Shown piece by piece: positions 1 through 6,847 of a stretch of 10,893 bases of DNA. Within the stretch, counting starts at the first letter, position 1. Every line of letters begins with the position of its first letter. The position numbers and the translations under genes are program-made. The stretch lies in the NCBI GenBank assembly GCA_946479535.1, contig CAMLGP010000039.1, forward strand, positions 1 through 10,893, read 5' to 3'. The DNA comes from an uncultured Bacteroidota bacterium. Its GTDB lineage: Bacteria; Bacteroidota; Bacteroidia; Chitinophagales; Chitinophagaceae. The notes beneath the pieces were generated by a model, which was given only the letters and a program-made list of their open reading frames with translations, was not told where the DNA came from and did not search any database.

Positions 1-1
1 T

Positions 2-1303
2 AGGACCCATTTGCCGCCGAATACTGCTTTCCGTGGATTCGGTGGACCCCAGGGAATGTTTGTGATTGAAGCCGCCATTGCAAAAGTTGCGGAACATTTA
101 GGAATACCCGCTTCCGAAATTCAGCAAAGAAATTTATTAATTACCGGAGATGAGTTTCCTTATGGCCAGATTGCAGATAGTGAAGCGAATGAGTGCTGGA
201 ACAAGGCAGTGGAGATCTTCGATCTTGCCAAATTGAGAAAGGATATTGATACATTCAATGATTCCAGTATTTTATATAAAAAAGGCCTGGCCTTAATGCC
301 CATCTGTTTTGGGATTTCCTTTACCAAAACATTTATGAACCAGGCAAGGTCTTTAGTACATGTTTATACCGATGGTAGCGTTAGTGTGAGTACCGGCGCC
401 GTGGAAATGGGCCAGGGAGTAAATACCAAAATACTTCAGGTGGCTGCCTCCATTTTTTCAATTGATCCCACTCTCGTAAAAATCAATACAACCAATACCT
501 GGCGGATAGCCAACACTTCCCCTTCCGCAGCCAGTGCCACCGCAGACCTGAATGGTAAGGCTACTGAAATTGCCTGTCTTGAAATATTACACCGGATCAA
601 AATGGTAGCAGCAGAAGAATTCAGGACCATTCCAGAAAAGATCGAAATAAAGAACGAATGGGTCTATTCCGAAGGTGAAAAAACTGCATGGGACTGGAAG
701 CGATTAGCTTTTGAAACCTATGCCAAACGTATCAGTCTTTCTGAACTGTCGCATTATACACCACCGGGAATTCATTATGATCTCAAAAAAGAAAAAGGGC
801 ATCCCTTTGCTTATCATGTTTATGGAACCGCAATTCTTACCGCAACTATAGATTGTCTTCGTGGAATCTATGAATTTGATTCCGTTAAAGTGGTGCATGA
901 TGCAGGCAGCAGCATAAACCATATGGTGGATATGGGTCAATGTGAAGGTGGGATTGTACAGGGAATAGGGTGGATGACAATGGAAGAAATAGTATATGAT
1001 AAAGAAGGCCGGCTTCGCTCCAATGCATTGAGTACTTATAAGGTACCTGATATTTATTCCGTCCCCAAACAGATTGATATTCATTTCCTGGAAACAAAAA
1101 AAGATAACCCTGCTGTTCTCCGAAGCAAAGCAGTAGGGGAGCCTCCTCTATTATATGGACTTGGAGCTTATTTTGCGCTGCGCAATGCTATAAAAGCTTT
1201 CAACCCCTCTGCAGATATTCCTTATGATGCTCCAATGACCCCGGAGAAAGTGTTGATGGCTCTATATCAAAAAAAGAAATTACCGGAGACTGCTCTGTCA
1301 TGA
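2..1303 (+). CDS. Xanthine dehydrogenase-type molybdopterin-binding large subunit, C-terminal part (5' end outside window)
   Basis: This is the C-terminal ~430 residues of a molybdenum hydroxylase that oxidises purines such as hypoxanthine and xanthine, or a related heterocycle. The reading frame is open to the left edge, so the start lies outside the window; the TTG at 11 is an internal Leu codon. Numbering from that codon, visible motifs are NTAFRGFGGPQG near residue 4 (Arg and Phe of the Mo pocket), FGISFT near 100 (the Phe/Thr pair that sandwiches substrate in bovine XDH), GAVEMGQG near 129, and SKAVGEPP near 372. The Glu of the last motif, at 1139-1141, aligns with the catalytic Glu1261 of bovine XDH. 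All key residues visible in this part are intact. The FAD and Fe-S portions should be encoded upstream. Its stop overlaps the xdhC-like start (ATGA), indicating translational coupling. The family is sure; the exact substrate is inferred. Confidence 0.95.
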   Translation, partial: RTHLPPNTAFRGFGGPQGMFVIEAAIAKVAEHLGIPASEIQQRNLLITGDEFPYGQIADSEANECWNKAVEIFDLAKLRKDIDTFNDSSILYKKGLALMPICFGISFTKTFMNQARSLVHVYTDGSVSVSTGAVEMGQGVNTKILQVAASIFSIDPTLVKINTTNTWRIANTSPSAASATADLNGKATEIACLEILHRIKMVAAEEFRTIPEKIEIKNEWVYSEGEKTAWDWKRLAFETYAKRISLSELSHYTPPGIHYDLKKEKGHPFAYHVYGTAILTATIDCLRGIYEFDSVKVVHDAGSSINHMVDMGQCEGGIVQGIGWMTMEEIVYDKEGRLRSNALSTYKVPDIYSVPKQIDIHFLETKKDNPAVLRSKAVGEPPLLYGLGAYFALRNAIKAFNPSADIPYDAPMTPEKVLMALYQKKKLPETALS

Positions 1304-2262
1304 AAAGTATCAATACCTGGAGATTGGTACACAACAGTATGGAAAATAAAATTCCTGTAATGCTATTATATGTCTTGGATAGCAGTGGAAGCAGTCCTGG
1401 CAGGCAGGGCTTTTTTATGGCAGTCAATAAAAAGGGTGATATGGAGGGATCTATTGGAGGCGGTATGATGGAGCATAAGTTTGTGGAAATGGTTAAAGAA
1501 AAGCTGCGAGACTCCTCAAGCTCTGGCACAGCTATCAAAAAACAGATACATGATAAATCTGCTGCCAAAAATCAAAGTGGCATGATCTGCTCAGGCGAGC
1601 AAACCATTCTGCTTCATACTTTACAGCCTGCTGATCTTAGCCATATAGAAAATATCATCCAGTCTTTGGAACGGCACAAGAATGGAACACTCACTCTTTC
1701 ACCAACAGGTGTTCATTTCTCTGCTGACCCTCCTGAACTGGATTACCATTTCTTTAGACCTTCGGAAGGAGACTGGCTATATATAGAAAAAACTGGATAT
1801 AAAAATAATCTCTATATTATAGGAGGCGGTCATTGCGCCCTTGCCCTATCAAGGCTAATGCGTTCTATGGATTTTTATATTCGGGTATACGATGACAGGG
1901 CAGAACTTAAAACTATGATTGAGAACGATGCCGCCCATGAGAAATATTCCATTGACAGTTATGAAAAAATTGTGGGTTCCATGCCGGGGGGCACAAACGA
2001 GTATATTGTAATAATGACATTTGGATACCGCTCGGATGATATAGCGATCCGGGGTTTATTGGGAAAAGATTACAGGTATCTGGGTGTGCTTGGCAGTCAG
2101 ACCAAGATCAACAAGCTATTTGAGGATTACAGGAAGGAGGGAATTGATGAAAATTGGCTGCAACAAATTCACACTCCAATAGGGCTGAATATCCATAGCC
2201 TAACTCCTGAGGAAATTGCAGTAAGCATTGCCGCAGAGATCATAAGGGTTAAGAATAGCTGA
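1300..2262 (+). CDS. xdhC: XdhC/CoxI-family molybdenum cofactor insertion chaperone
   Basis: This 320-residue protein belongs to the XdhC family, which binds molybdenum cofactor, promotes its sulfuration and hands it to xanthine dehydrogenase in the cytoplasm. The N-terminal XdhC/CoxI domain shows GSSPG near residue 30, GSIGGGMME at 50-58 and GMICSGEQ near 94, whose Cys97 falls where the family usually has C-G-G; here it is C-S-G. The C-terminal Rossmann-like domain starts at LYIIGGGHCA (171-180), followed by a conserved Asp region (YDDRAE), GVLGSQTK (262-269) and the family signature PIGLNIHSLTPEEIAVS (293-309). The ATG overlaps the stop of the dehydrogenase gene by 4 bp, so the two are certainly co-transcribed. 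It ends only 10 bp from the convergent cupin gene. Confidence 0.92.
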   Translation: MKSINTWRLVHNSMENKIPVMLLYVLDSSGSSPGRQGFFMAVNKKGDMEGSIGGGMMEHKFVEMVKEKLRDSSSSGTAIKKQIHDKSAAKNQSGMICSGEQTILLHTLQPADLSHIENIIQSLERHKNGTLTLSPTGVHFSADPPELDYHFFRPSEGDWLYIEKTGYKNNLYIIGGGHCALALSRLMRSMDFYIRVYDDRAELKTMIENDAAHEKYSIDSYEKIVGSMPGGTNEYIVIMTFGYRSDDIAIRGLLGKDYRYLGVLGSQTKINKLFEDYRKEGIDENWLQQIHTPIGLNIHSLTPEEIAVSIAAEIIRVKNS

Positions 2263-2272
2263 GCTTTCCTCC

Positions 2273-2632
2273 TTATACTTTTTCCAGCTGCTTTAGTGTC
2301 AACTCATTCTCCACATTACCCGTATTTAACGTGCTTGCCGGCTCAAAAAGCATAACTTCCACTTCTTTGTGTGCCACGGGTCGATGTTCTACTCCTCTGG
2401 GAATTATAATGAATTCACCTTCATTTATTGTAATGGTCTTATCGCGCAGTTCCATATCAAAACTTCCCTTTACCACATAAAATAATTCATCCTCATTGTC
2501 ATGATGATGCCATACAAACTCGCCCTGAAATTTTACCAGCTTCACCATTTGTCCGTTCAATTCACCTGCCACGCGGGGTTTGTAATGATCAGAGATAACT
2601 GCCAGTTTATTTTTTAGATTGACTTTTTCCAT
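2273..2632 (-). CDS. Small single-domain cupin protein
   Basis: This 119-residue protein is one cupin_2 beta-barrel. Cupin motif 1 runs from Gly37 to Gly56 (GEFVWHHH, then DELFYVVKG), giving His42/His44 and Glu49 as likely metal ligands. Motif 2 is GEFIIIPRGVEH at 72-83, with His83 as the fourth ligand. There is no signal peptide, so it is probably cytoplasmic. Such small cupins act as isomerases, dioxygenases or sugar- or metal-binding proteins, and the sequence alone does not decide which. The ATG at 2630-2632 is preceded by an A/T-rich leader without a Shine-Dalgarno sequence, as usual in Bacteroidota. It follows the SnoaL-like gene on the same strand after an 83-bp gap that contains an inverted repeat. 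The two may form one regulated unit. Confidence 0.85.
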   Translation of the reverse strand: MEKVNLKNKLAVISDHYKPRVAGELNGQMVKLVKFQGEFVWHHHDNEDELFYVVKGSFDMELRDKTITINEGEFIIIPRGVEHRPVAHKEVEVMLFEPASTLNTGNVENELTLKQLEKV

Positions 2633-2647
2633 TTTTAAAGTTTTTAG

Positions 2648-2705
2648 GAAAAGGGCGAAGTACGCCTCTTTTATTAACAGCTATAAAACGTACTTCGTTC
2701 TTTTC
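2648..2705. repeat. Imperfect 17-bp inverted repeat with 24-nt loop between two genes
   Basis: The arms 2648-2664 and 2689-2705 are complementary at 15 of 17 positions; the core CGAAGTACG / CGTACTTCG (2656-2664 and 2689-2697) is a perfect 9 bp. In + strand RNA the two mismatches become G-U pairs, whereas in - strand RNA they are A-C mismatches. A smaller alternative hairpin (GGCG / CGCC, 2654-2657 with 2663-2666) would compete with the long one. Read on the - strand, this small stem is followed by CTTTTCC, which resembles a weak terminator. It lies after the SnoaL-like stop and ends 15 bp before the cupin start, so it could be an operator, attenuator or terminator. The role is inferred. Confidence 0.55.
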
Positions 2706-2715
2706 ATGGTTCAAC

Positions 2716-3093
2716 TCAATAAAAGAACTGCTCCTTTACAATCTTGCCGTCTTTCACTTCGTACAATGCAATTTCATCCATGTTCATCCTGCCCTGTCCT
2801 TTCATGGTAACATCCATTCCCATTGCAATGGAAATATATTTACCAGCCACTTGTGGCTCAGAAGCCCATCCACCATGAACTTCTTCTACCATGGCCTGAA
2901 AATCCTTGCCTTTCTGTTTAATGTTGGCAAGACCTTCTACTGTTTGCAGTCCGGGTGAATGTGCAGGCTCAATGCTAACTGCATTTTCACTGAACAGCTC
3001 ATCCTGAGCCTCATTCCATTTGTTCTCTTTAAACAATTGTGATAATCGATTGGCGACGTCCTGTATAGTCATCACAGCTTCTAATGTTGACAT
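2716..3093 (-). CDS. SnoaL-like / NTF2-fold protein
   Basis: This 125-residue protein has the look of a SnoaL-like (NTF2 fold) domain: an N-terminal helical stretch (DVANRLSQLFKENKWNEA), an early acidic-aromatic segment with SIEPAHSP, a middle helix, and a strand-rich second half ending EIALYEVKDGKIVKEQFFY. Family members range from polyketide cyclases to binding proteins and many have no known activity, so no substrate is assigned. The frame is open up to an ATG at 3142-3144, but I chose the ATG at 3091-3093 because the extra 17 residues are low-complexity and the domain begins after it. Its stop lies 83 bp before the cupin gene on the same strand, and it is divergent from the M23 lipoprotein gene. 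Confidence 0.75.
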   Translation of the reverse strand: MSTLEAVMTIQDVANRLSQLFKENKWNEAQDELFSENAVSIEPAHSPGLQTVEGLANIKQKGKDFQAMVEEVHGGWASEPQVAGKYISIAMGMDVTMKGQGRMNMDEIALYEVKDGKIVKEQFFY

Positions 3094-3187
3094 AACTATA
3101 AGATTTAGGTTAAAAGATGGGACAGATAAGCTAAACTTTTTCAAGCGGGGAAAAAATTAAATAATTGTGAACCGGGATATTTGACAG

Positions 3188-3838
3188 ATGGATGTAGATT
3201 TACCATGGTCAAAAAATCATTTCATATTGAAAACCTCAATTTTTCTGGTTACAGGCGCTGTTGTCCTGCTTCTCATGATGTCCTGTTCCTCCAGCAAAAA
3301 TCCGTTACGAAAAACTGTTAAACTCCTTCAAAAAGGCAAATTGGAGGATGATACAAGTTATGTGTACGACCTGCCATTTGAAAAAGGAAAGAAATATTTC
3401 CTGGTACAGGGGTATTTCAGCCATCTTTCCCACAAAGAAAGGGCTGCCTTAGATTTTAAAATGAAAAAAGGAACAAAGATCTGTGCAGCAAGAGGTGGGG
3501 TTGTGGTGAGAGTAAAGGAAGATGGCGACAAAGGTGGCTGGAACGCAAAGTACAGACAGTATGGAAATAATATTGTTATTCAGCACGAAGATGGTAGCCG
3601 GGCTGGGTACTGGCATCTTCAAAAAGATGGAGCGTTAGTGAATGTGGGAGATACAGTTACCAAAGGCCAGGTGATAGCGTTAAGTGGAAAAACCGGTTAT
3701 GCATTTTTGCCACATCTGCATTTCCTGGTCTGGACCTTTGATAGCAATAATCGCTGGCAACAGGTTGCTACCCGTTTTAGAACCTCTAAAGGTGTCAGGT
3801 ATTTACGATCATGGCATAAATACAGAAATCCCAAATAA
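3188..3838 (+). CDS. M23-type LytM-domain lipoprotein (probable peptidoglycan endopeptidase)
   Basis: A 216-residue envelope protein. Residues 13-32 form a hydrophobic signal segment ending in MMS-Cys33-SSS, a Bacteroidota-type lipobox, so it is probably a lipoprotein. The M23 domain spans about 70-185: ALDFKMKKGTK (Asp89), the beta strands NNIVIQHEDG, YWHL (His143), GxTGYAFLPHLHF (His176 and His178). Asp89, His143 and the PHLHF pair are the expected zinc-site and catalytic residues. The first ligand in LytM is His-x3-Asp; here that position is Arg85, and the nearest His is His82, seven residues before the Asp. It could still be a ligand with looped spacing, as in a divergent M23 subfamily, or activity could be reduced. 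The start is the only ATG before the signal segment. pnuC follows 14 bp downstream, so they are likely co-transcribed. Confidence 0.88.
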   Translation: MDVDLPWSKNHFILKTSIFLVTGAVVLLLMMSCSSSKNPLRKTVKLLQKGKLEDDTSYVYDLPFEKGKKYFLVQGYFSHLSHKERAALDFKMKKGTKICAARGGVVVRVKEDGDKGGWNAKYRQYGNNIVIQHEDGSRAGYWHLQKDGALVNVGDTVTKGQVIALSGKTGYAFLPHLHFLVWTFDSNNRWQQVATRFRTSKGVRYLRSWHKYRNPK

Positions 3839-3852
3839 CTAAAATCAATTAT

Positions 3853-4491
3853 TTGTCAATACAGGAAATCTACCAGCATTTTCTTCAAAATATCCGGGAT
3901 ACCAAATGGCCGGAATGGTTAAGTACAATTGCCCAGGTGGCCAGTGTTTGGTATGCAAGGAAAAACAATGTACTCGTTTATCCTACCGGGATCATTGGTG
4001 TATTGCTTGCTGCCTATGTGTATTTCTTTATGATCAGTCCTCCATTATATGCTGATGCCTCACTTAATATATATTATTTCGTCATAAGTGTTTATGGCTG
4101 GTATAACTGGGTGCAAAAGAAGGATGAATCACATTATACCTATCCAATCAGCTGGTGTAACAAAAAAGAATTATCCATAGGCATAGGCTTCTTTCTCACT
4201 TTCTGGGTCATCATCTATTTTGTATTGGTAAGATTTACCAATAGCAATACACCTGTTCTGGATTCTCTTGTTTCTGCATTATCAATAACAGCCATGTGGT
4301 GGATGGCAAAAAGAAAGATTGAAAACTGGTTTGCCTGGATATTATCCAATATAGTTGCCATCCCGCTCAATTTTTACAAAGAACTGATGCTGTTTACACT
4401 CATGTACGTAGTATTTCTTGTGCTTGCTTATATGGGATATACGGAATGGAAGCGAAAAGAGGCCGCTATTAAGCGGCCCCTGAATGATTAA
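3853..4491 (+). CDS. pnuC: PnuC-family vitamin transporter, probably for nicotinamide riboside
   Basis: A 212-residue inner-membrane protein of the PnuC family, which moves nicotinamide riboside by facilitated diffusion and depends on intracellular phosphorylation to trap it. Family features are the early WYARKNNVLVYPTGIIGVLL helix (33-52), ADASLNIYYFVISVYGWYNW (67-86), a tryptophan-rich later part (MWWMAK, ENWFAWILSN) and the terminal NFYKELMLFTLMYVVFLVLAYMGYTEW region, with about seven membrane segments. The start is taken as TTG at 3853: an in-frame ATG at 3811 runs into a stop at 3817 and no other ATG precedes the conserved N-terminus. Related PnuT proteins carry thiamine, but the NadR-type kinase gene 485 bp downstream argues for nicotinamide riboside. 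Its stop shares the bases TTAA with the convergent hsp20 stop. Confidence 0.9.
   Translation: MSIQEIYQHFLQNIRDTKWPEWLSTIAQVASVWYARKNNVLVYPTGIIGVLLAAYVYFFMISPPLYADASLNIYYFVISVYGWYNWVQKKDESHYTYPISWCNKKELSIGIGFFLTFWVIIYFVLVRFTNSNTPVLDSLVSALSITAMWWMAKRKIENWFAWILSNIVAIPLNFYKELMLFTLMYVVFLVLAYMGYTEWKRKEAAIKRPLND
4461..4478 (-). terminator. Perfect GC-rich hairpin, probable hsp20 terminator inside the 3' end of pnuC
   Basis: GGCCGCT (4461-4467) and AGCGGCC (4472-4478) pair perfectly as a 7-bp stem with a 4-nt loop. Read on the - strand it begins 10 nt after the hsp20 stop and is followed by TCTTTTC, the arrangement of an intrinsic terminator. On the + strand no T-run follows, so it would serve pnuC poorly. 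It lies in the last codons of pnuC (residues encoding EAAIKRP). Confidence 0.7.
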
Positions 4492-4886
4492 CTGATTGGA
4501 ATTTCCTGACTGGAAGTTTCCTTACCCGCCGCAAGGGGAAGACTCACGTGGAGTACCCCATCTTCATACTTTGCACTGATCTTGCCGGCATCGATGCTGC
4601 TGTCAAGTGTAAAGCTTCTCACAAAACCACCGCGACTGTATTCGCGCTGGATCCAATCGAATTTAGGAAATCCTTCTGGTGGAGTGTAGGTAATGGTTAA
4701 TTCATTGCCTTTGACTCCAAGATTGAAGTTTTCCTTGATCCTTCCAGGTGCAAAAACAAGCATTTCATAGCTTGTATCCGTTTTGTGGATGTTCACGGCA
4801 GCGCGTTGTGCTGAGCGGATGAACAGTTGCCGGTTCCTGTTTCCGTAATGGTTGCCTTTTGCGGCACATGACTGATTGTAGTACAT
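4488..4886 (-). CDS. Hsp20 / alpha-crystallin small heat shock protein
   Basis: A 132-residue ATP-independent holdase chaperone that binds unfolding proteins in the cytoplasm. The alpha-crystallin domain covers about 29-118: AAVNIHKTDTSYEMLVFAPG, LTITYTPP, the FVRSFTLDSSIDAGKISAKYEDGVL stretch containing the family G-V-L signature (110-112), and HVSLP. The C-terminal tail carries I-P-I (129-131), the I-x-I motif that small heat shock proteins use to dock neighbouring dimers. The N-terminus is short and polar, with a Cys at residue 7. It is oriented against both flanking genes, ends tail to tail with pnuC (stop codons overlap in TTAA), and is divergent from the NadR-like kinase with an 89-bp intergenic region. 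I could not identify a convincing heat-shock promoter or CIRCE element there. Confidence 0.92.
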   Translation of the reverse strand: MYYNQSCAAKGNHYGNRNRQLFIRSAQRAAVNIHKTDTSYEMLVFAPGRIKENFNLGVKGNELTITYTPPEGFPKFDWIQREYSRGGFVRSFTLDSSIDAGKISAKYEDGVLHVSLPLAAGKETSSQEIPIS

Positions 4887-4975
4887 GTTTACTTGTTTAA
4901 AAGTGAAAAATTGAATATCATTATATCAACAATTTCACCGGCAGAAAGGTTTGAAATACCCAGGCTCAGGAATTT

Positions 4976-5545
4976 ATGATAAAGAAAATAGTAACCATAG
5001 GACCCGAAAGTACCGGCAAAAGTTTCCTTTGTACCCAGCTCGCAGCTCACTATAAATCAGCGTGGTGCCCGGAGTATGCGAGGGAATATCTTTTGAAAAA
5101 TGGAATGAATTATACTTATGATGACCTGCTGACAATTGCCAATGGCCAGCTAAATCTGGAAGAGAAGATAATGAGTGATTTGTCAGCTCAAATTTCTTCC
5201 AGCAAAAACCAGTATCCTATTCACCATACACCCTATTTCATAGATACAGACATGTATGTTATGAAGGTCTGGTGTGAATTTGTTTTTGGCAACTGCCATC
5301 GTTTCATTCTTGATCAGATCGTTGAAAGGAATTATGACCTTTACCTTCTGTGCAATATCGATCTTCCCTGGGTAAAAGATGAGTTACGGGAATACCCTGA
5401 TCTTGCTTCCCGCCAAAAATTATATTCTATTTATAAAGATATTCTTGTCAATCAGGAAGTGCCCTGGATTGAGATCAGTGGACAGGATGAAGAAAGAGTG
5501 GATTGGGCAATAAAAGCTGTTGATAAAGTAATAGCGGGACAATAA
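4976..5545 (+). CDS. NadR-type nicotinamide riboside kinase (single-domain P-loop protein)
   Basis: A 189-residue P-loop kinase resembling the C-terminal domain of NadR, which phosphorylates nicotinamide riboside to NMN. The Walker A motif is GPESTGKS at 9-16, followed by the NadR hallmark PEYAREYL at 32-39. YFIDTDMYVMKVW (87-99) supplies a Walker B/substrate Asp pair (Asp90, Asp92). DLPWVKDELREYPDLASRQ (129-147) is the lid region with Arg residues. The NMN adenylyltransferase and DNA-binding domains of the full NadR are absent, so NMN must be converted to NAD by another enzyme. With pnuC it forms a nicotinamide riboside uptake and trapping pair, though hsp20 lies between them in the opposite direction. 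It ends 2 bp from the convergent mtgA stop. Confidence 0.88.
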   Translation: MIKKIVTIGPESTGKSFLCTQLAAHYKSAWCPEYAREYLLKNGMNYTYDDLLTIANGQLNLEEKIMSDLSAQISSSKNQYPIHHTPYFIDTDMYVMKVWCEFVFGNCHRFILDQIVERNYDLYLLCNIDLPWVKDELREYPDLASRQKLYSIYKDILVNQEVPWIEISGQDEERVDWAIKAVDKVIAGQ

Positions 5546-5547
5546 TA

Positions 5548-6261
5548 TTACTTCTTACCGGACTTCTCAATCACATTCTGAATATCAGGATCTGGCTGAA
5601 GAAAATTCATTTGCTGCATAATTTTTCCTGCCTTCCATGAAACATATCTTGAGGGAGGTTTTACTTTATAACGTTTGGGATTGGGTAAGCAGGCGGCTAT
5701 CATTGCTGCTTCCTGACGTGTGAGGCTTTTTGCCGGTTTCGAAAAATAGATATTGGCAGCCCGTTCTATTCCAAAGATCCCATCTCCCATTTCTATAACA
5801 TTCAGGTAAACTTCCAATATTCTTTTTTTCCCCCATATTTTCTCTATCATGAAAGTAAAATAGGCTTCTAATCCTTTCCTTATCCAGTCTCTTCCCTGCC
5901 ATAGAAATACATTTTTGGCTACCTGTTGACTTATGGTGCTGGCACCATGCGTACGTCCTGGCTTTTTTTCATTGTATTTCATTGCCTTTTTAATGCTCTT
6001 CCAATCAAATCCGCTGTGATCAACAAATAGCTGATCTTCGGAAGCAATTACTGCGAGCTTGGCATTGTAAGAAATATCATCTCTGTCTACATAATCGCGT
6101 TTCAAACCATGACCAGTAATCCAGCTAAAGAATTGCGTGAGTGTAATGGGGGGATTAATCCATTTTAAAAGGATAATGTAAACAAACTGTGCAATGAACA
6201 TAATCAGGAATATCCTCTTCGTCCATCGCCATATTTTGGGGAACAGTCCTTTAGTTTTCAT
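5548..6261 (-). CDS. mtgA: Monofunctional biosynthetic peptidoglycan glycosyltransferase (GT51)
   Basis: A 237-residue enzyme that polymerises lipid II into glycan strands on the outer face of the inner membrane. One membrane anchor lies at about 16-33. GT51 motifs appear in order: ASEDQLFVDHSGFDW at 73-87 (catalytic Glu75), GASTISQQVAKN at 106-117, RKGLEAYFT at 128-136 (second Glu region), KKRILEVYLN at 145-154, and the GIFGIERAANIYF stretch. No transpeptidase domain follows, and the length matches the monofunctional MtgA class rather than class A penicillin-binding proteins. The ATG is 32 bp after the stop of the upstream exported protein gene, consistent with it being the last gene of a - strand operon. 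Confidence 0.94.
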   Translation of the reverse strand: MKTKGLFPKIWRWTKRIFLIMFIAQFVYIILLKWINPPITLTQFFSWITGHGLKRDYVDRDDISYNAKLAVIASEDQLFVDHSGFDWKSIKKAMKYNEKKPGRTHGASTISQQVAKNVFLWQGRDWIRKGLEAYFTFMIEKIWGKKRILEVYLNVIEMGDGIFGIERAANIYFSKPAKSLTRQEAAMIAACLPNPKRYKVKPPSRYVSWKAGKIMQQMNFLQPDPDIQNVIEKSGKK

Positions 6262-6293
6262 TCAGTGCCCAATATAGAACATTTATCAGGAGA

Positions 6294-6806
6294 TTAAAAC
6301 CCTCTTTTGGGAGGCATATGAAATTCCAGAACCTGTAATCGAAATTTATTTCCCATTCTGAATTTCTTTCGCCTGAATGATATCTTGCTTCCAAGATAGT
6401 TAATTGCCAATGGTGAATAGCCAATGACCAGTCCTGCGGTTAATGCTTCTTTAAATTTTGCCTGCTTGCTGAGTGTTAAACCTGCAGTGGTCAGAGCTAC
6501 TCCTGCAGTGATCAATAGAAAATCCTTTGGTTCAAGGTGGAAGGTTTTCTTCTTTTTATTGATCAGTATAACTTTGCTAACTTCTGGCCTGGGAATGGGA
6601 AGGCCGTTAATATAAATGGTATCATTGAGCAGCAATGTAATTACACCATTGTAAATGGTGCCTTCCTGAACCTGCAAAATAATCCTATCTCCTTCAGTAT
6701 ATGTCTTTTTCTTTTTATACCCTTTTTTTACAAATAGATATCCTGTTTGCCCGTGAACATAGGAAGCGGAGAAAAGAATAAGCAGTATGATCAACAGCCG
6801 GTTCAT
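6294..6806 (-). CDS. Exported protein of unknown function
   Basis: I do not recognise this 170-residue protein. Residues 1-20 are a clear signal peptide (MNRLLIILLILFSASYVHGQ), with cleavage likely around Gly19/Gln20. The mature part begins with a lysine-rich stretch (KKGYKKKKTYTEGD), then a strand-rich segment (RIILQVQEGTIYNGVITLLLNDTIYINGLPI) that looks like a small beta domain. Two apolar stretches follow (FLLITAGVALTTAGLTLS near 96-113 and ALTAGLVIGYSPLAINYLG near 121-139), and then a basic tail. The second half might therefore be membrane-embedded. It sits between lysE-like and mtgA with gaps of 41 and 32 bp, so a cell-envelope role is a reasonable but untested inference. Confidence 0.7.
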   Translation of the reverse strand: MNRLLIILLILFSASYVHGQTGYLFVKKGYKKKKTYTEGDRIILQVQEGTIYNGVITLLLNDTIYINGLPIPRPEVSKVILINKKKKTFHLEPKDFLLITAGVALTTAGLTLSKQAKFKEALTAGLVIGYSPLAINYLGSKISFRRKKFRMGNKFRLQVLEFHMPPKRGF

Positions 6807-6847
6807 GTGTTAAACTTACAACGATAATTTAGTGGGAATTGTTAAAA

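Noticed and set aside
704..1084. 126-codon open frame on the - strand inside the xanthine dehydrogenase gene
   Set aside because: Lies wholly opposite a strongly conserved coding region, has Cys/His/Ile-rich composition and no recognisable domain; it is an antisense shadow.
3176..3183. GATATTTG, a 7-of-8 match to the Bacteroidota -7 promoter box TAnnTTTG, just before the M23 lipoprotein gene
   Set aside because: It ends only 4 bp before the ATG and no TTG-type -33 element stands at suitable spacing, so a chance match is more likely.
4887..4975. Heat-shock regulatory element (CIRCE-like) between hsp20 and the kinase gene
   Set aside because: I found no matching long inverted repeat or clear promoter boxes in the 89-bp spacer.
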